Assembly (NCBI RefSeq): GCF_050947335.1
Contig: NC_134995.1
Span: 10,516,501 to 10,580,500 of the forward strand
Origin: Megachile rotundata
Taxonomy: Eukaryota > Arthropoda > Insecta > Hymenoptera > Megachilidae
Direction of reading: 5' to 3'
Length of the DNA stretch: 64,000 bases
Position 1 is the first letter of the stretch; every line of letters starts with the position of its first letter. Positions 1 to 11,729 of this stretch are shown piece by piece. A model generated the notes under the pieces. The model did not search any database. It saw only the letters and a program-made list of their open reading frames with translations, and was not told the DNA's origin. The translations under genes and the position numbers were made by a program.

Positions 1-370
1 ATGTATAATAATCATGAATCTCCATACCGGTAACGATATAGTGTGGCTGTAAATTGTGAAGATGAAAACAAGGGAAGTATGTGTAGCTGCTATACATCTA
101 TCTACTGGTATTGCTATAGTGTGGCTGTAAATTGTGAAGATGAAAACATAGGATGTGTGGATAATAATCTTGAATCTCCATACTGGTAACAATATAGTCT
201 GACTGTAAATTGTGAAGATGAAAACATAGGATGTATGTACAGTTTCTGCTATACATCTACCTATTGGTCTTGATATAGTGTGGCTGTAAATTATAGAGAC
301 GAAAACATAGAGTATGTGTACATATAGTAATCATACATCCACGTACTAGTATTAATATAATCTAACAGTA
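1..370. repeat. Tandem repeat, about 78-bp unit, cut by the left edge
   Basis: The motif GTGTGGCTGTAAATTGTGAA recurs near 41, 119, 197 and 278 with mild divergence, a period of 78-81 bp. It lies just upstream of the first visible serpin exon, probably in its intron. Confidence 0.85.
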
Positions 371-491
371 AATTAAACATCATGGTAAATATATTATATG
401 CCATCTTACGTGTCATATACTTGTCATCTCCCAAATTTACGACCACACTATATCACCTTCCCCACTCTACTAAAACTTCAATCTCCCTCAG

Positions 492-920
492 CATCAACCA
501 GTGCATCAACCAGTGCATCAACTAGTCCAACAACCAGTGCATTACCTATGGAATCAACCATTCCAACCGATTCTACGATCACTACGGAATCAGGTGTTAC
601 TGAACTCCCAGAGTCAACGACCACGTCAACTATCACAGTGCCTACCACAGTTAACGTTATGGAAACCTCGACAAGTTCGACGATCCCAACGCAGACGGGA
701 TTACCAGATGTGGATGCAAATACCGTTTCAACGGGCTCCTCGAACAATCAGTCTGTCTCAGACGAGATTGGATCTACCGACTCGCCAATCACGACGATTA
801 TCGATACAGGTGAAACCGGGTCGAATGAACAGACCACTGTAGAGTCGACTACGAGCGGCACGATCAATCGAAGGAAACGTAACATCAGAGCCCCCAGGGG
901 ATTCTTCTCTAGCTATCCAG
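492..920 (+). CDS. Serpin exon A: Ser/Thr-rich segment with RRKR site
   Basis: A polypyrimidine tract ends in CTCCCTCAG at 491, and the open frame then runs to a CCAG/GTTTGG donor after 920 (phase 1). It encodes repeated ASTS/ESTT-type residues, likely O-glycosylated if secreted, then GTINRRKRNIRAPRG. RRKR matches the R-X-K/R-R proprotein-convertase rule. The acceptor at 491 is the least certain boundary of the gene, since the frame stays open back to 398. Confidence 0.65.
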
Positions 921-3900
921 GTTTGGAAACTGGCTTCTTAGCATTTTTATTATACTGTCGCGCTGATTGACCGATGTGATGGATCGATGGTATTGGTTGA
1001 CGAAATTTGGATACTGTTAGGTTGAATATTTAAGTTGGATTGTGGTGATGAATAGTGGAGGTCAATTTTGGAGTCAAGCTATCTAGCCATATTTCAAATA
1101 TATTTTGTCTACGTCATAGACTTATACTCATATAAGATTGTTATCTTGTATATATAGGATTATTGTCTATATGGATTCACATAAGATTGTGATCACATAT
1201 GTCACATATGTAATTTTGAAAAATTATTTCATGACAGAAAAGTGTCGCAAAATGGCACTTGTGATACATCAAATTAAAGGTTAAACCTTGAGGAAAACGA
1301 CTGTATCAATATTTTGTTAATACATTTACTATAAATTAACTAGGTCGTTGTTAAGGCAAACCATGACACGACATTGAAAATTGGATATCTGCTAATAAAC
1401 AATGTTAATGTCAAACCAGTTAATTTATTGTCAATGCTAAAATTATAACGAGTTATGTATATAGTTATCTTTGTTGAACTTCTAGCTTTAAATTCATGTA
1501 TCATAAGTGCCATTTTGAGTTACTTTTATGTCATGAAATTATATCAGACCTTTTAGCACAAACCTTACTGAATATGAAGAATAATGAACCTAAAAAATTT
1601 CTCAAAAAATCCTTAAATTGCAGACGAAGGAATCTGGATGCAGGACCTAGGAATCTGGAAGCCCTACTCTTCAAGTCTAAACGAGGCCTCCGTCCGCGAC
1701 TCAACGGAGATCTCATTTCTGGTGAACGGATGTGACGTTTCCTCGGTCACAGCCAGCAGATACATCGCCGTGTTACCGTTCGCGTATTTCCCATCGCTGC
1801 ACGCGGTCGCCCTTGAATTTCCCCTGGACGTGAGAATCATTTTTACTGTTCATAACTCTGGTTCGTGGAACGTTTCTAATCTGTCCTTTCAGGATCCCAG
1901 GTACAATATCCTGCTAATGATGTCCACGGACAGGAGAGACACGTATCGGTTGGCCAGAGATCTCGGTGGGAAGTCATTAAGGTTGTTGAGGAAACAATTA
2001 CAAGCTACTTGGGTCAGGGCCACCATTCCGTCCTTCATGTTACGCGGTTTTGTCACCTTGACGTCCTTCCTGCAGAGGGTATGAACTATGTCACACTCTT
2101 CAAATAATAAAAACTTAAATTACACAGTTCCATAATTTCCCAATTTCGTAATTTCCCAGTTCCTTAATTTCCCAATTCAATAATTTTTCAATTTTATAAT
2201 TTTCCAACTTCATAATTTCCCAATTCAATAATTTTCCAATTTCATAATTCACCAATTCTATAATTTCCTAATTCCATAGTTTCCCAATTCCATAGTTTCC
2301 CAATTCCATAATTCCCCAATTCCATAATTTCCCAATTCCATAATTACCCAATTCCATAATTCCCCAATTCCATAATTTCCCAATTCCATAATTTCCCAAT
2401 TCCATAACTCCCCAATCCCATAACTCCCCAATTCCATAATTACCCAATTCCATAAGTCTCCAATTCCATAATAACCCAATTCCACAATTTCCCAATTCCA
2501 TAACTCCCCAATTCCATAAGTTCCCAATTCCATAATTCCCCAATTCCATAATTTCCCAATTCCATAATTTCCCAATTCCATAACTCCCCAATCCCATAAT
2601 TACCCAATTCCATAAGTCCCCAATTCCATAATAACCCAATTCCACAATTTCCCAATTCCATAACTCCCCAATTCCATAAGTTCCCAATTCCATAATTCTC
2701 CAATTCCATAATTCCCCAATTCCACAATTTCCCAATTCCATAATTCCCCAATTCCACAATTTCCCAATTCCATAACTCCCCAATTTCATAACTCCCCAAT
2801 TCCATAACGCCCCAATTCCATAATTCCCCAATTCCACAATTTCCCAATTCCATAACTCCCCAATTCCATAACTCCCCAACTCCATAATTCCCCAATTCCA
2901 TAGTTCCCCAATTCCATATTCCCCCTATTCCATAATTCTCCAATTTCATAATTCTCCAATTCCTAAACTCCCCAATTCACAATTTCCCAATTCCATAATC
3001 CCCCTATTCCATAATATCCCAATTCCATAATTCCCCAATTCCTAAATTTCCTAATTCCATAATTCCCCAATTCCTAAATTTCCCAATTCCATAAATCCCC
3101 AATTCTACATCTCCCCAATTCCATTATTCCCCAATTTCCCAATTCCCCAATTCCCAATTCCTCAACTCCCAATTCCCCAATTCCCAATCTTAACCCCAAA
3201 AATCCCACAATTCCTCACCTAAAGAACGAACCACTATCCCATCATCTAAACTAAACAAAATTTTTGTGTAAAAATTTCTGAAAGTATCCAGAGTCAAAGA
3301 ATTTCGATGCAAAACCTAAGAAAACCTAGCGTAACCTAACGAAGGGTTAATTAAGGTATCCAGAAGGTTTACCAGCGGATTTCAACGGCAGAGTAAGAAC
3401 AGTATCATTCAGGCCTAACCAAACGTTTCCCCGTGCAGGTTGCTCGATATTTTGCCATTAGTCTCGGACATTAAACTCCTAATTACTTAATCGCGTTAGT
3501 CAAGATCTTGAGTGCGCTTTCCGCTTCTCAGCCATGGTTGCCTTCCACGAACCATGTTATCGGTACACGTGGCCTTCTCGACGACACGTAATTGACGATA
3601 ATTCGAAACAAACGCCACCGGAGGGGAGGGCTGAACGCGAAAAATGAGAATTGCCTAATGGTCGTAATTCAGAGATAGGTACCATTGCCGTCAGTTTTAT
3701 GGCCGTTGCCGGACGTTTTTCTACGTAATGAGCATTCCTCGGACTGTTTAGCGTCGTTTATTCTTCCGACGTTTTACCGGGATAGTACGTCACTTCTTCT
3801 GGTTGATTTCAAATATTCTGAGGTGAGGGTTTTGTAATAGTTTTGGGATTTGGGGTTTGGGGGTTGGTGGATCTGGGGATTTTAAGATTGGGAAGTTTGA

Positions 3901-6900
3901 GGATTTGGGGATTTAGGGATTTGGAGAATTGGAGATTTGGGAATTTGGGGATTTGGGGATTGGGGGTTTTGAGGAAGGGGTATTTGGGGATTTGGGAATT
4001 TGGGGATTTGGGGATATGGGGATTTGGAGATTTGGGGATTTAGACATTTAAGAGGATTTGGAGATTTGGGGATTTGGGTTTTGAGAATTTGGGGATTTGG
4101 GAATTTGAGAATTTGGGAATTTGGGGATTTGGGAATTTGGGGATTTGGGGATATGGGGATTTGGAGATTTGGGGATTTAGACATTTAAGAGGATTTGGGG
4201 ATTTGGGGATTTGGGTTTTGAGAATTTGGGGATTTGGGAATTTGAGAATTTGGGAATTTGAGAATTTGAGAATTTGGGGATTCGGGGATTTGGGAATTTG
4301 AGGATTTAGGGATTTGGTGATTTGGAGATTCATAGATTTGGAGACTTAGAGATTTGGAGATTTAGAGATTTGGGGAATTATAGACTTGGATATTTATAGA
4401 CTTGGTGATTTATACATTTGGAGATTTAGTGATTTGGGGAATTATAGACTTGGATATTTATAGACTTGGTGATTTATACATTTGGAGATTTAGTGATTTG
4501 GGGAATTATAGACTTGGAAATTTATAGACTTGGAGATTTAGAGATTTGGGGAATTATATACTTGGAGATTTATAGATTTGGGGGATTATAGACTTGGAGA
4601 TTTATAGATTTGGTGATTTATACATTTGGAGATTTAGTGATTTGGGGTATTATAGACTTGGAGATTTATAGATTTGGGGAATTATAGACTTGGAGATTTA
4701 TAGATTTGGTGATTTATACATTTGGAGATTTAGAGATTTGGAGATTTATACATTTGGAGATGTAGAGATTTGGACATTTGAGGATTTGGAAATGTAGGAA
4801 CTTGGTAATTTAAGGTTACAGGGACTTAGAAATTGAAGCATTTGGAGATTTGAAGATTTGAGGGTCTATAAATTTGAAGCTTTGACGATTTTTTAATTTA
4901 GGAACTTAGTAATTTAAGATTGTAGTGACTTAAAGATTTGAGCATTTGGAGATTTGAAGATTTGACGGTCTGTAAACTTGAAGATTAGAAGATTTCAGAA
5001 TTTACAAATGTGTGAATATGGTCATTTATTAATTTTTGAACTAAAAAATTTGAAAATCTATATACCTAGAGATTTTAGTATCTGTTAACCTACTGACTTC
5101 AAGATCTAAAGATATTCAACCACAAATACTTAAAAATCCTAAGATTTGTTGACTTATTACTTCAAGTTCAGAGTTCTCAAAACTTGAATACCCTTTCATA
5201 CTCAAAATCTTGTAAATTTAAGTAAACTTAAATAAATTCAGTATAACGTGACTATCCCTCTACCAATGCACTCCATACAATAATAAAATGTAATATATTT
5301 GTTACAGCTGGGTATTTTGGACGTCTTCGAGCCCCGAGCCGCCGACCTGTCACCAATGACCCCAGATCTCGGCGTCTACGCAAGAGACGTCCAGCAAAGC
5401 ATCGGCGTCAACATCAGAAATTATATGAAACCCGATAGGACCCACTCTCGTGAGTCGCCCAATTCCAATCTCCGCTTCATTCCACTACGTCGGGACTATT
5501 ACCGATACTATCATCCAGGTTTCTGTTCTCTATTCTCTACGTACTGCACTTCGTCCTCTCCTTTAAACTTCGAACTCCATAGTCATCAAAATGGCTGAGA
5601 AGTTGCTTTAGACCGCCATCTTAACTTCCACTCATCTCTCCTTATCCCCAATCGAGTTTGCCGAAGTTTCTCAATTTTAATGCAACTTTTTGAACCTGCT
5701 TAATCCACCAATCATGAAGCACGAGCTCGAGGAGGAAACGATAAGAGGATATCTTGAATTACCGAGAGAGGAAGGAACGACTTTCGATAAAACGTTCAAT
5801 CATATCATTAACATGATGCAACTTTTGCAACACTGCAATTTCTTTACAAATTACCATTTCTTATTGGTAAAATTGATATTTTTTAAATGAGAACTTTTTT
5901 AGAGGATTATACTAATTTTTGAGTTTTAGTGGGATTTGGAAGTTCGTTCGATTTTATGCTATTTATTTATTTTTTTGGTTAAGTTTCGATTTGAGGTTAT
6001 GTTTGATGTTGGTATTTTTATATGAACATGTGTGACAATATTTTGATTTTTATAGATGCATATAAAAATTGATTTTTATGTGAATAATGTTGTATATTAA
6101 TATTTTGATTTTTAGACAAACATGTTGTATGACAAGTTGATTTTTAGACAAACATGTTGCAAGTCAATTTGATTTGTAGACAGACATGATGTATGTTAAT
6201 TTGATTTTTAGACAAACGTGTTGCAAGTCAATTTGATTTGTAGACAAACATGTTGTATGTCAAATTAATTTGTAGACAGACATGATGTATGTTAATTTGA
6301 TTTTTAGACAAACATGTTGCAAGACAGTTTGATTTTTAGACAAACATGTTGCAAGACAATTTGATTTTTAGACAAATATGTTGCAAGTCAATTTGATTTG
6401 TAGACAGACATGATGTATGTTAATTTGATTTTTAGACAAACATGTTGCAAGTCAATTTGATTTTTAGACAAACATGTTGCAAGTCAATTTGATTTGTAGA
6501 CAACCATGTTGCAAGACAATTTGATTTTTAGACAAATATGTTGCAAGTCAATTTGATTTTTAAACAAACATGTTATATGTTAATTTAATTTATAGACAAA
6601 CATGTTACATGTTAATTTAATTTGTAGACAAACATGTTATATGTTAATTTAATTTGTAGACAAACATGTTGCAAGCCAATTTGATTTTTAGACAAACATG
6701 TTGCAAGTCAATTTAATTTGTAGACAAACATGACGTATGTTAAATTAATTTGTAAACAAACATGTTGTAAGTCAATTTGATTTTTATATTTTTATTTTTT
6801 ATCATATGTCAACATCTTGATTTTTAAACAAACATGTTTTATGTTGATTTAATTTGTAGACAAACATATTGTAAGTCAATTTGACTGTTATATTTTTATT

Positions 6901-8857
6901 TTTTATCATACATCAACATCTTGATTTTTAAACAAACATGTTTTATGTTGATTTAATTTGTAGACAAACATATTGTAAGTCAACTTGACTTTTACATTTT
7001 TATTTTTTATCAAACATCAACATTTTGATTTTTAAACAAACATGTTATATGTTAATTTAATTTGTAGACAAACATGTTACATGTTAATTTAATTTGTAGA
7101 CAAACATGTTATATGTTAATTTAATTTGTAGACAAACATGTTGCAAGTCAATTTGATTTTTAGATAAACATGTTGCAAGTCAATTTAATTTGTAGACAAA
7201 CATGACGTATGTTAATTTAATTTGTAAACAAACATGTTGTAAGTCAATTTGATTTTTATATTTTCATTTTTTATCATATGTCAACATCTTGATTTTTAAA
7301 CAAACATGTCTTATGTCAATTTAATTTGTAGACAAACATGTCGTAAGTCAACTTGACTTTTACATTTTTATTTTTTATCGAACATCAACATCTTGATTTT
7401 TAAACAAACATGTAGTAAGTCAATTTGACTCTTACATTTTTATTTTCCATCGCGTGTCAACATCTTACTTTTTGAACAAATAATTAGCACATTAATATTT
7501 TAAATTTTAAACCAACATGTCGACATCTTGACTCCAGTGAAACAAAATGGAGATCGACATTCGAGGCTTAACGTCCGTTTAATCAGTGTCAGTTGCATAA
7601 TGAAAGAGTCTTCAATCGATAAATGTCGAATGGTTCCCCATTGCTCAAAGAGCCGTTGTTTCCGTTTTATTGTAACGAACGATCGGGAATATTCTCAGTA
7701 TTGTTATAAAGTTAGCTGGATTTAATCGCTGATATCCGCCGCCTGACTCACACCAAGGGGAAATAAATAAAAAGACCTTGCGGTTACTCTACTAGGAATT
7801 TCTAAATCGTTGTCGCAAATGCCAGCCATAAAGTTATGGTTCCCATTTCTGTATTCTATTACCACTCTAATTTTATTTAAGGGGGCCAATACCTTTAGAC
7901 AGATAAAAATAAGCTGATATGTGTGAATTTTTTTTGTATAGAACACCTTTGTTTTGCGTTTTCGAAATTTCAGGTATAATTTATTATAACTATCGCCTGT
8001 TACAGAATATTTTCTGTTTTGCAAAATATTTCAAAATGCCGGAATTATGACAATCCTTTCTGGAAGTGTTTTGGCGTGTCTCGTGAATCGGTTCTAGCTT
8101 TAGATATATTGGTCCGAAGCAAGTTTGCAGACAATGTTTCGAAAACTAACATTCACAGTTAGATGAACCTCAGAAACGTGCAAAATATGTAAAATTGAAG
8201 AAATGGCTTTTAAAGAAAAACTTTGAATTTTATTGAAAATTTTTGCAATGTTCTGCAATAAAAAGGACTTTAATGTTCAATTTATTTCATTCATTTAGGT
8301 TCATATGTTAGATAGTATTGTCATGGATATGTGCAAAAAATTTGAGCGCGATTGATAAACTAGTTTTTGAGTTATCAGCCACGGCAATTTTAAGAACGTA
8401 GTTTTGAGAAAAACGCGTTAAAGTTTCAGTCCTCCGCACTGAACGCGTGTATACCCGCGGCGCTAATCGGCCATAACTTCAAAAGGGCTTCGTATTTCAC
8501 TTGAAAATTTTGAGACAATATTTTTAAGATATTACACTAACATTTAAAAAAAAAAATTTTGTAATTTTTTAAGATTCTAAAGGTATTGCCCCCCGTAATC
8601 TCTTTCCTCATCCAAAACTTTCCAATTTCCAATTAAATTAAAAAACCCAATTTGCACTAGAATTTTATAAAACCTCGATATCTTGATAAAACCTTTTAAA
8701 TGAATTTTCTTTCGCAGGTAATGGATTATTCGAAAGAGCCGGGCCAGTGCCATTCACGGTCGTCCAACCGTACCTTTACTTCATCATCGATGCTGAAACA
8801 TCAGTGACTTTGATCGCTGGCCGAGTTAACGATCCGCTCAATTCACGGATACTTTAG
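492..8857 (+). CDS. Serpin-family protein, 3' part (four exons, 5' end outside window)
   Basis: Exons 492-920, 1624-2078, 5308-5518 and 8718-8857 join with GT/AG borders and matching phases, giving 410 residues and a stop. The last three exons read as the C-terminal half of a serpin: a YNILLMM strand followed by TDRRDT, TWVRATIPSFML, then LQRLGILDVFEPRAADLSPM, which is the family's 'LG(I)xDxF..xADLS' block. The gene ends with PFTVVQPYLYFI and SVTLIAGRVNDPLNS, the family's 'HPFLFFI ... GRV.(D/N)P' ending. The hinge before the reactive loop (EExTxAAA in inhibitory serpins) is absent; VNIRNYMKPDRTHS stands there instead, so I infer a non-inhibitory serpin fold. A Ser/Thr-rich region with an RRKR site precedes it. 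It resembles insect serpins with a large inserted segment (Spn100A-like is my guess, unproven). The N-terminal half, signal peptide and promoter are not in the window. Confidence 0.82.
921..1623 (+). other. Serpin intron A, no repeat array
   Basis: Unique AT-rich intron sequence between matching splice sites. I see no array and no alternative exon in it. Confidence 0.6.
1624..2078 (+). CDS. Serpin exon B
   Basis: The acceptor is AAATTGCAG at 1623. Two leading bases complete a GAC (Asp) codon with the G ending exon A, giving YPDEGIWMQDLG. The exon runs to LTSFLQR, with donor AGG/GTATGA after 2078 (phase 0). It contains the serpin central sheet strands (AVALEFPLDVRIIF, YNILLMM) and ATIPSFML. 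Without splicing the frame stops immediately at the donor's TGA. Confidence 0.85.
2125..3190. repeat. Minisatellite, about 15 bp (CCAATTCCATAATTC), in serpin intron B
   Basis: About 70 head-to-tail variants of CCAATTCCATAATTC / CCCAATTCCATAACT, degenerating after 2950. The 15-bp period keeps all frames open on the minus strand (MELGNYGIG-type peptides), which is a composition artefact rather than a gene. Confidence 0.95.
3191..3840. other. Unique island inside serpin intron B
   Basis: Non-repetitive, relatively GC-rich sequence, for example around 3480-3780, between two arrays. No open frame looks coding. It could hold an intronic enhancer; nothing specific is seen. Confidence 0.4.
3841..4980. 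repeat. G-rich minisatellite (GGATTTGGG), decaying rightward
   Basis: The core from 3841 to 4320 is built from GGATTTGGG / GAATTTGGG units. A block of about 120 bp is duplicated (about 4005-4060 and 4140-4200 share GATTTAGACATTTAAGAGG). From 4320 it changes to GATTTATAGACTTGGA-type units and fades by about 4980. Several stretches meet the G3+N1-7 quadruplex pattern on the serpin sense strand. Confidence 0.95.
5308..5518 (+). CDS. Serpin exon C
   Basis: The acceptor is TTGTTACAG at 5307 and the donor is CCAG/GTTTCT after 5518 (phase 1). The exon encodes LGILDVFEPRAADLSPM followed by TPDLGVYARDVQQSIGVNI. This is the serpin block that leads into the reactive-centre loop. The following PNSNLRFIPLRRDYYRYYHP is basic and aromatic and unlike an inhibitory hinge. 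Confidence 0.87.
5519..6050 (+). other. Serpin intron C, unique 5' part
   Basis: Sequence between the exon C donor and the repeat array. It holds short open stretches (for example 5690-5890) without recognisable protein motifs. Confidence 0.4.
6055..7480. repeat. About 33-bp tandem repeat with higher-order blocks, serpin intron C
   Basis: Units carry ACAAACATGTTGCAAGTC followed by AATTTGATTTGTAG. Longer composite blocks holding TTTTATTTTTTATCA and CATCAACATCTTGATTTT recur near 6790, 6900, 7010, 7270 and 7380, so the right half has a higher-order repeat of about 110 bp or a multiple of it. Confidence 0.92.
7881..8594. mobile_element. TTAA-type non-autonomous DNA transposon (about 714 bp)
   Basis: The left end GGGGGCCAATACCTTTAGA (7881-7899) is mirrored by TCTAAAGGTATTGCCCCCC (8576-8594). 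The left flank is TTAA (7877-7880) and the right flank is GTAA (8595-8598), one base off, consistent with a decayed TTAA target duplication. TTAA targets are typical of piggyBac and Kolobok elements; no transposase frame is present. It sits inside serpin intron C. Confidence 0.72.
8718..8857 (+). CDS. Serpin exon D (C-terminal)
   Basis: The acceptor TTTCGCAG ends at 8717. The exon starts with GT, completing a Gly codon from exon C, and ends at TAG 8855-8857. The product NGLFERAGPVPFTVVQPYLY.. then DAETSVTLIAGRVNDPLN is the classic serpin C-terminus (strands 4B/5B). Confidence 0.88.
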
Positions 8858-9052
8858 AAAACGTTGCGCTGTTTAAAGGAGGACAGAATTTCATAGTAGT
8901 AATAATAAACATATGTTTATTTGACATACTTATAAATATCGTTATAATCTATAAACAATTATATATATAATATTTAGACGAGTTTTTCTAATTCGCACAC
9001 ACCTACCTTTAAGTATTACGATGTATATCTGTACAAGGATTCGCAAGTTGTA

Positions 9053-9058
9053 AATAAA
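9053..9058 (+). terminator. Candidate poly(A) signal of the serpin gene
   Basis: An AATAAA lies about 195 bp after the serpin stop codon, in AT-rich DNA (8858-9060) without repeats. This fits a short 3'UTR. An alternative is the AATAA cluster near 8900. Confidence 0.5.
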
Positions 9059-9193
9059 AGAAAGACGGACAGACAGACAGAGACGAAGGTAAAGGGATTT
9101 TAATTTAATTGATACTAGATGGGCAAGAATTTAGCATTTACAGGCTTCGCTATACACAGGGGAGCTTGCTGCTGAAAATGTCTGCTCTTTTTG

Positions 9194-11030
9194 TACAGTA
9201 GACTTTTGTTATATTGCATCGCGTTGTATGGTCATTTTTACGACTTATATTTTTTGTATGTCAAATTTTTCTCGCGTTAGATTTTTCAGGCGTTAGGTTT
9301 TTCACATATAAGATTTTCCACGCGTTACATTTTTCACGTATTAGATTTTCTGCGCGTTAGAGTTTTCATATATCAGATTCTCCACGCATTAGATTTTCCA
9401 CGTGTTAGATTTTTCACATATAAGATTTTCCACGCGTTAGGTTTTTCACATATTAGATTTTCCACGCGTTACATTTTTCACGTATTAGATTTTCTGCGCG
9501 TTAGAGTTTTCATATATCAGATTCTCTACGCATTAGATTTTCCACGTGTTAGATTTTCCATATATAAGATTTTCCACGCGTTAGGTTTTTCACATATTAG
9601 ATTTTCCACGCGTTACATTTTTCACGTATTAGATTTTCTGGGCGTTAGAGTTTTCATATATCAGATTCTCCACGCATTAGATTTTCCACGTGTTAGATTT
9701 TCCATATATAAGATTTTCCACGCGTTAGATTTTTCACATATTAGATCTTCCACGCGTTAGATTCCTCACATATTAGATTTTCCGCGCGTTAGATTTTTCA
9801 CATATTAAATTTTTCACGCGTTAGATTTTCTACGCATTAGAATTCCATATATCAGATTTTCCACGTGTTAGATTTTTCACATATTAGATCTTCCACGCGT
9901 TAGATTTTTCACGTATTAGATTTTCTACGCGTTAGATTTTTCACACATTAAATTTTTCACGCGTTAGATTTTCTACGCATTAGAATTTCCATATATCAGA
10001 TTTTCCACGTGCTAGATTTTTCAGATATTAGATTTCCCACGCGTTAGATTTCTCACATATTAGATTTTCCACGCGTTGGATTTCTCACATATTAGATTTT
10101 CCACGCGTTATATATTTTACACATTAGATTTTCCACGTGCTAGATTTTTCACATACTAGATTTTCTACGCATTAGAGTTTCCATACATCAGATTTTTCAC
10201 ATATTAGATCTTCTACGCGTTAGATTTTTTACATATTAGATTTTCCACGCGTTAGATCTTCACACATTAGGTTTTCCACGCGTTACATTTTTCACGTATT
10301 AGATTTTCTACGCGTTACATTTTCCACGCATTAGATTTCCCACGCGTTAGACTTTTCACATATTAGATTTTCACGTGGTATATTTTTCACACATTATATT
10401 TGTCTCATATTAGATTTTTTATGAGTTAGATTTTCTGATAATTAAATTTTACATACATAATATTTTGCATTAAATGTACCACTTTTCAGATTTTCTATAT
10501 ATTTTTCTCTGATTAGATTTTCCACACTAAAATTTTCAATGCTTCAAATTATTCATCTATGACATTGTCACATATCCTATTACCAGTCATTAAATTATCC
10601 AACTACTATTTTTCTCGTCTCAAATATTCCACGCATTAGACATCCTCTCGTTATATTGCCACATGCAACACTCTCCACACACCACATCCTCCATAACATT
10701 CTCCATCACATCTGTACACATAGTACATCCAAACATTCTTCCCTTCCACGCGTTTCAAATAAAACTCGTATTGTCTCGCATTAAATGGCCACGCGTTACA
10801 TAGCATACCTCGCTACGTTACACCTCAACGCGTTGTGTATGTTAATTACCGTTATCGAAGCATCGCCATACTTCTACCCGTTGTATGTAAATTCGATTGT
10901 TGTATTGTCACGCGTTGTACGTAAATTCGATCGTTGTATTGTCACGTGTTACACGTAAATTCAATTGTAGCATTGTCACGTTATACCAAATCGTATATCA
11001 AAAGCTCAGATATAACAAGAGTCTACTGTA
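9194..11030. mobile_element. TA-flanked inverted-repeat element filled by a minisatellite
   Basis: TACAGTAGACTTTTGTTATA (9194-9213) matches the reverse complement of 11011-11030 at 19 of 20 positions, and each end carries the TA expected of Tc1/mariner-like insertion. Most of the interior (9255-10480) is a 16/32-bp minisatellite. No transposase frame is visible. The element lies in the intergenic space between the serpin and Stubble 3' ends. Confidence 0.6.
9255..10480. repeat. ACGCGT minisatellite (16/32 bp) between serpin and Stubble
   Basis: Units alternate TTTTCCACGCGTTAGA and TTTTCACATATTAGA, with larger blocks repeated near 9330, 9460 and 9590 (about 130 bp apart). It decays after 10380. 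Almost every second unit has an ACGCGT palindrome. Confidence 0.94.
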
Positions 11031-11570
11031 CGCGTTCTAAAAAATAATTTCTCAAAGGCCTTTTCAACGTCAAGCTGGCAACTCTTTTTCATATACACAG
11101 GACAGAAGCTGATACAACGTAGCTCGATCCATTTGACGAGAAATATATTATTATCTTATTTATATGTATATATATATAAATACAATTCTTGCGAGTTTCT
11201 TCGTTTTGACGACTTTATCGGTCTCGTACGTGAAACCTTCCACAGTCTCGCGTAATCCGTTCGATTCGCTTCGCAATTGAAGCGACAGTCTTCAAAGACG
11301 GAAGTTTCTCAAACTTCTATCCGACACGCGTTCTCCCATGCACATTTTATTTGTCTCGAAATAAAATCACGTGGCAAGGAAGCGTTTCGAGTCTCGTGTT
11401 CTCTTGCGGGGATTCGACAGGTGTCGAAATGAAAATTTCACGTAGGTATATTTGGCAGTGATTTGTTCCACGTTGAGTAAATCATCGAAGCAATCGACAC
11501 CCGCAGAGCAACGGACGATCGTTAAGCTGTCAACATCCCGTGATAAATGGTGGGCGACAACGTGAACGGG
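11031..11570. other. Intergenic / Stubble 3'UTR
   Basis: Unique sequence downstream (minus strand) of the Stubble stop codon. It contains one AATAAA on the minus strand at 11346-11351. Confidence 0.5.
11346..11351 (-). terminator. Sb: Candidate poly(A) signal of Stubble
   Basis: TTTATT on the plus strand reads AATAAA on the minus strand, about 220 bp past the Stubble stop. This is a plausible 3'UTR length. Confidence 0.45.
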
Positions 11571-11729
11571 TCAAGTGACGTTCTTCAGAATCCACGGGAC
11601 GAACTTCGAGATCCTCGTGCACACGCCTGGCAAGTTGGCCTCCGCGCAACCGATTCCCCAGGATATTATGCCGGCCAGAAAGTAGCGACCGTCTTTTCCC
11701 CTCACTTGAAGAGGACCGCCCGAGTCGCC
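11571..11729 (-). CDS. Sb: Stubble exon 8: catalytic Ser, C-terminus
   Basis: The acceptor is CATGCTTCAG before 11729. It encodes GDSGGPLQVRGKDGRYFLAG, GIGCAEANLPGVCTRISKF and PWILKNVT, ending at TGA 11573-11571. It contains the active-site Ser and the complete trypsin C-terminal helix. Confidence 0.96.
   Translation of the reverse strand, partial: GDSGGPLQVRGKDGRYFLAGIISWGIGCAEANLPGVCTRISKFVPWILKNVT

Noticed and set aside
2258..2949. Open frames encoding MELGNYGIG-type repeats
   Set aside because: Same artefact from a 15-bp minisatellite inside serpin intron B.
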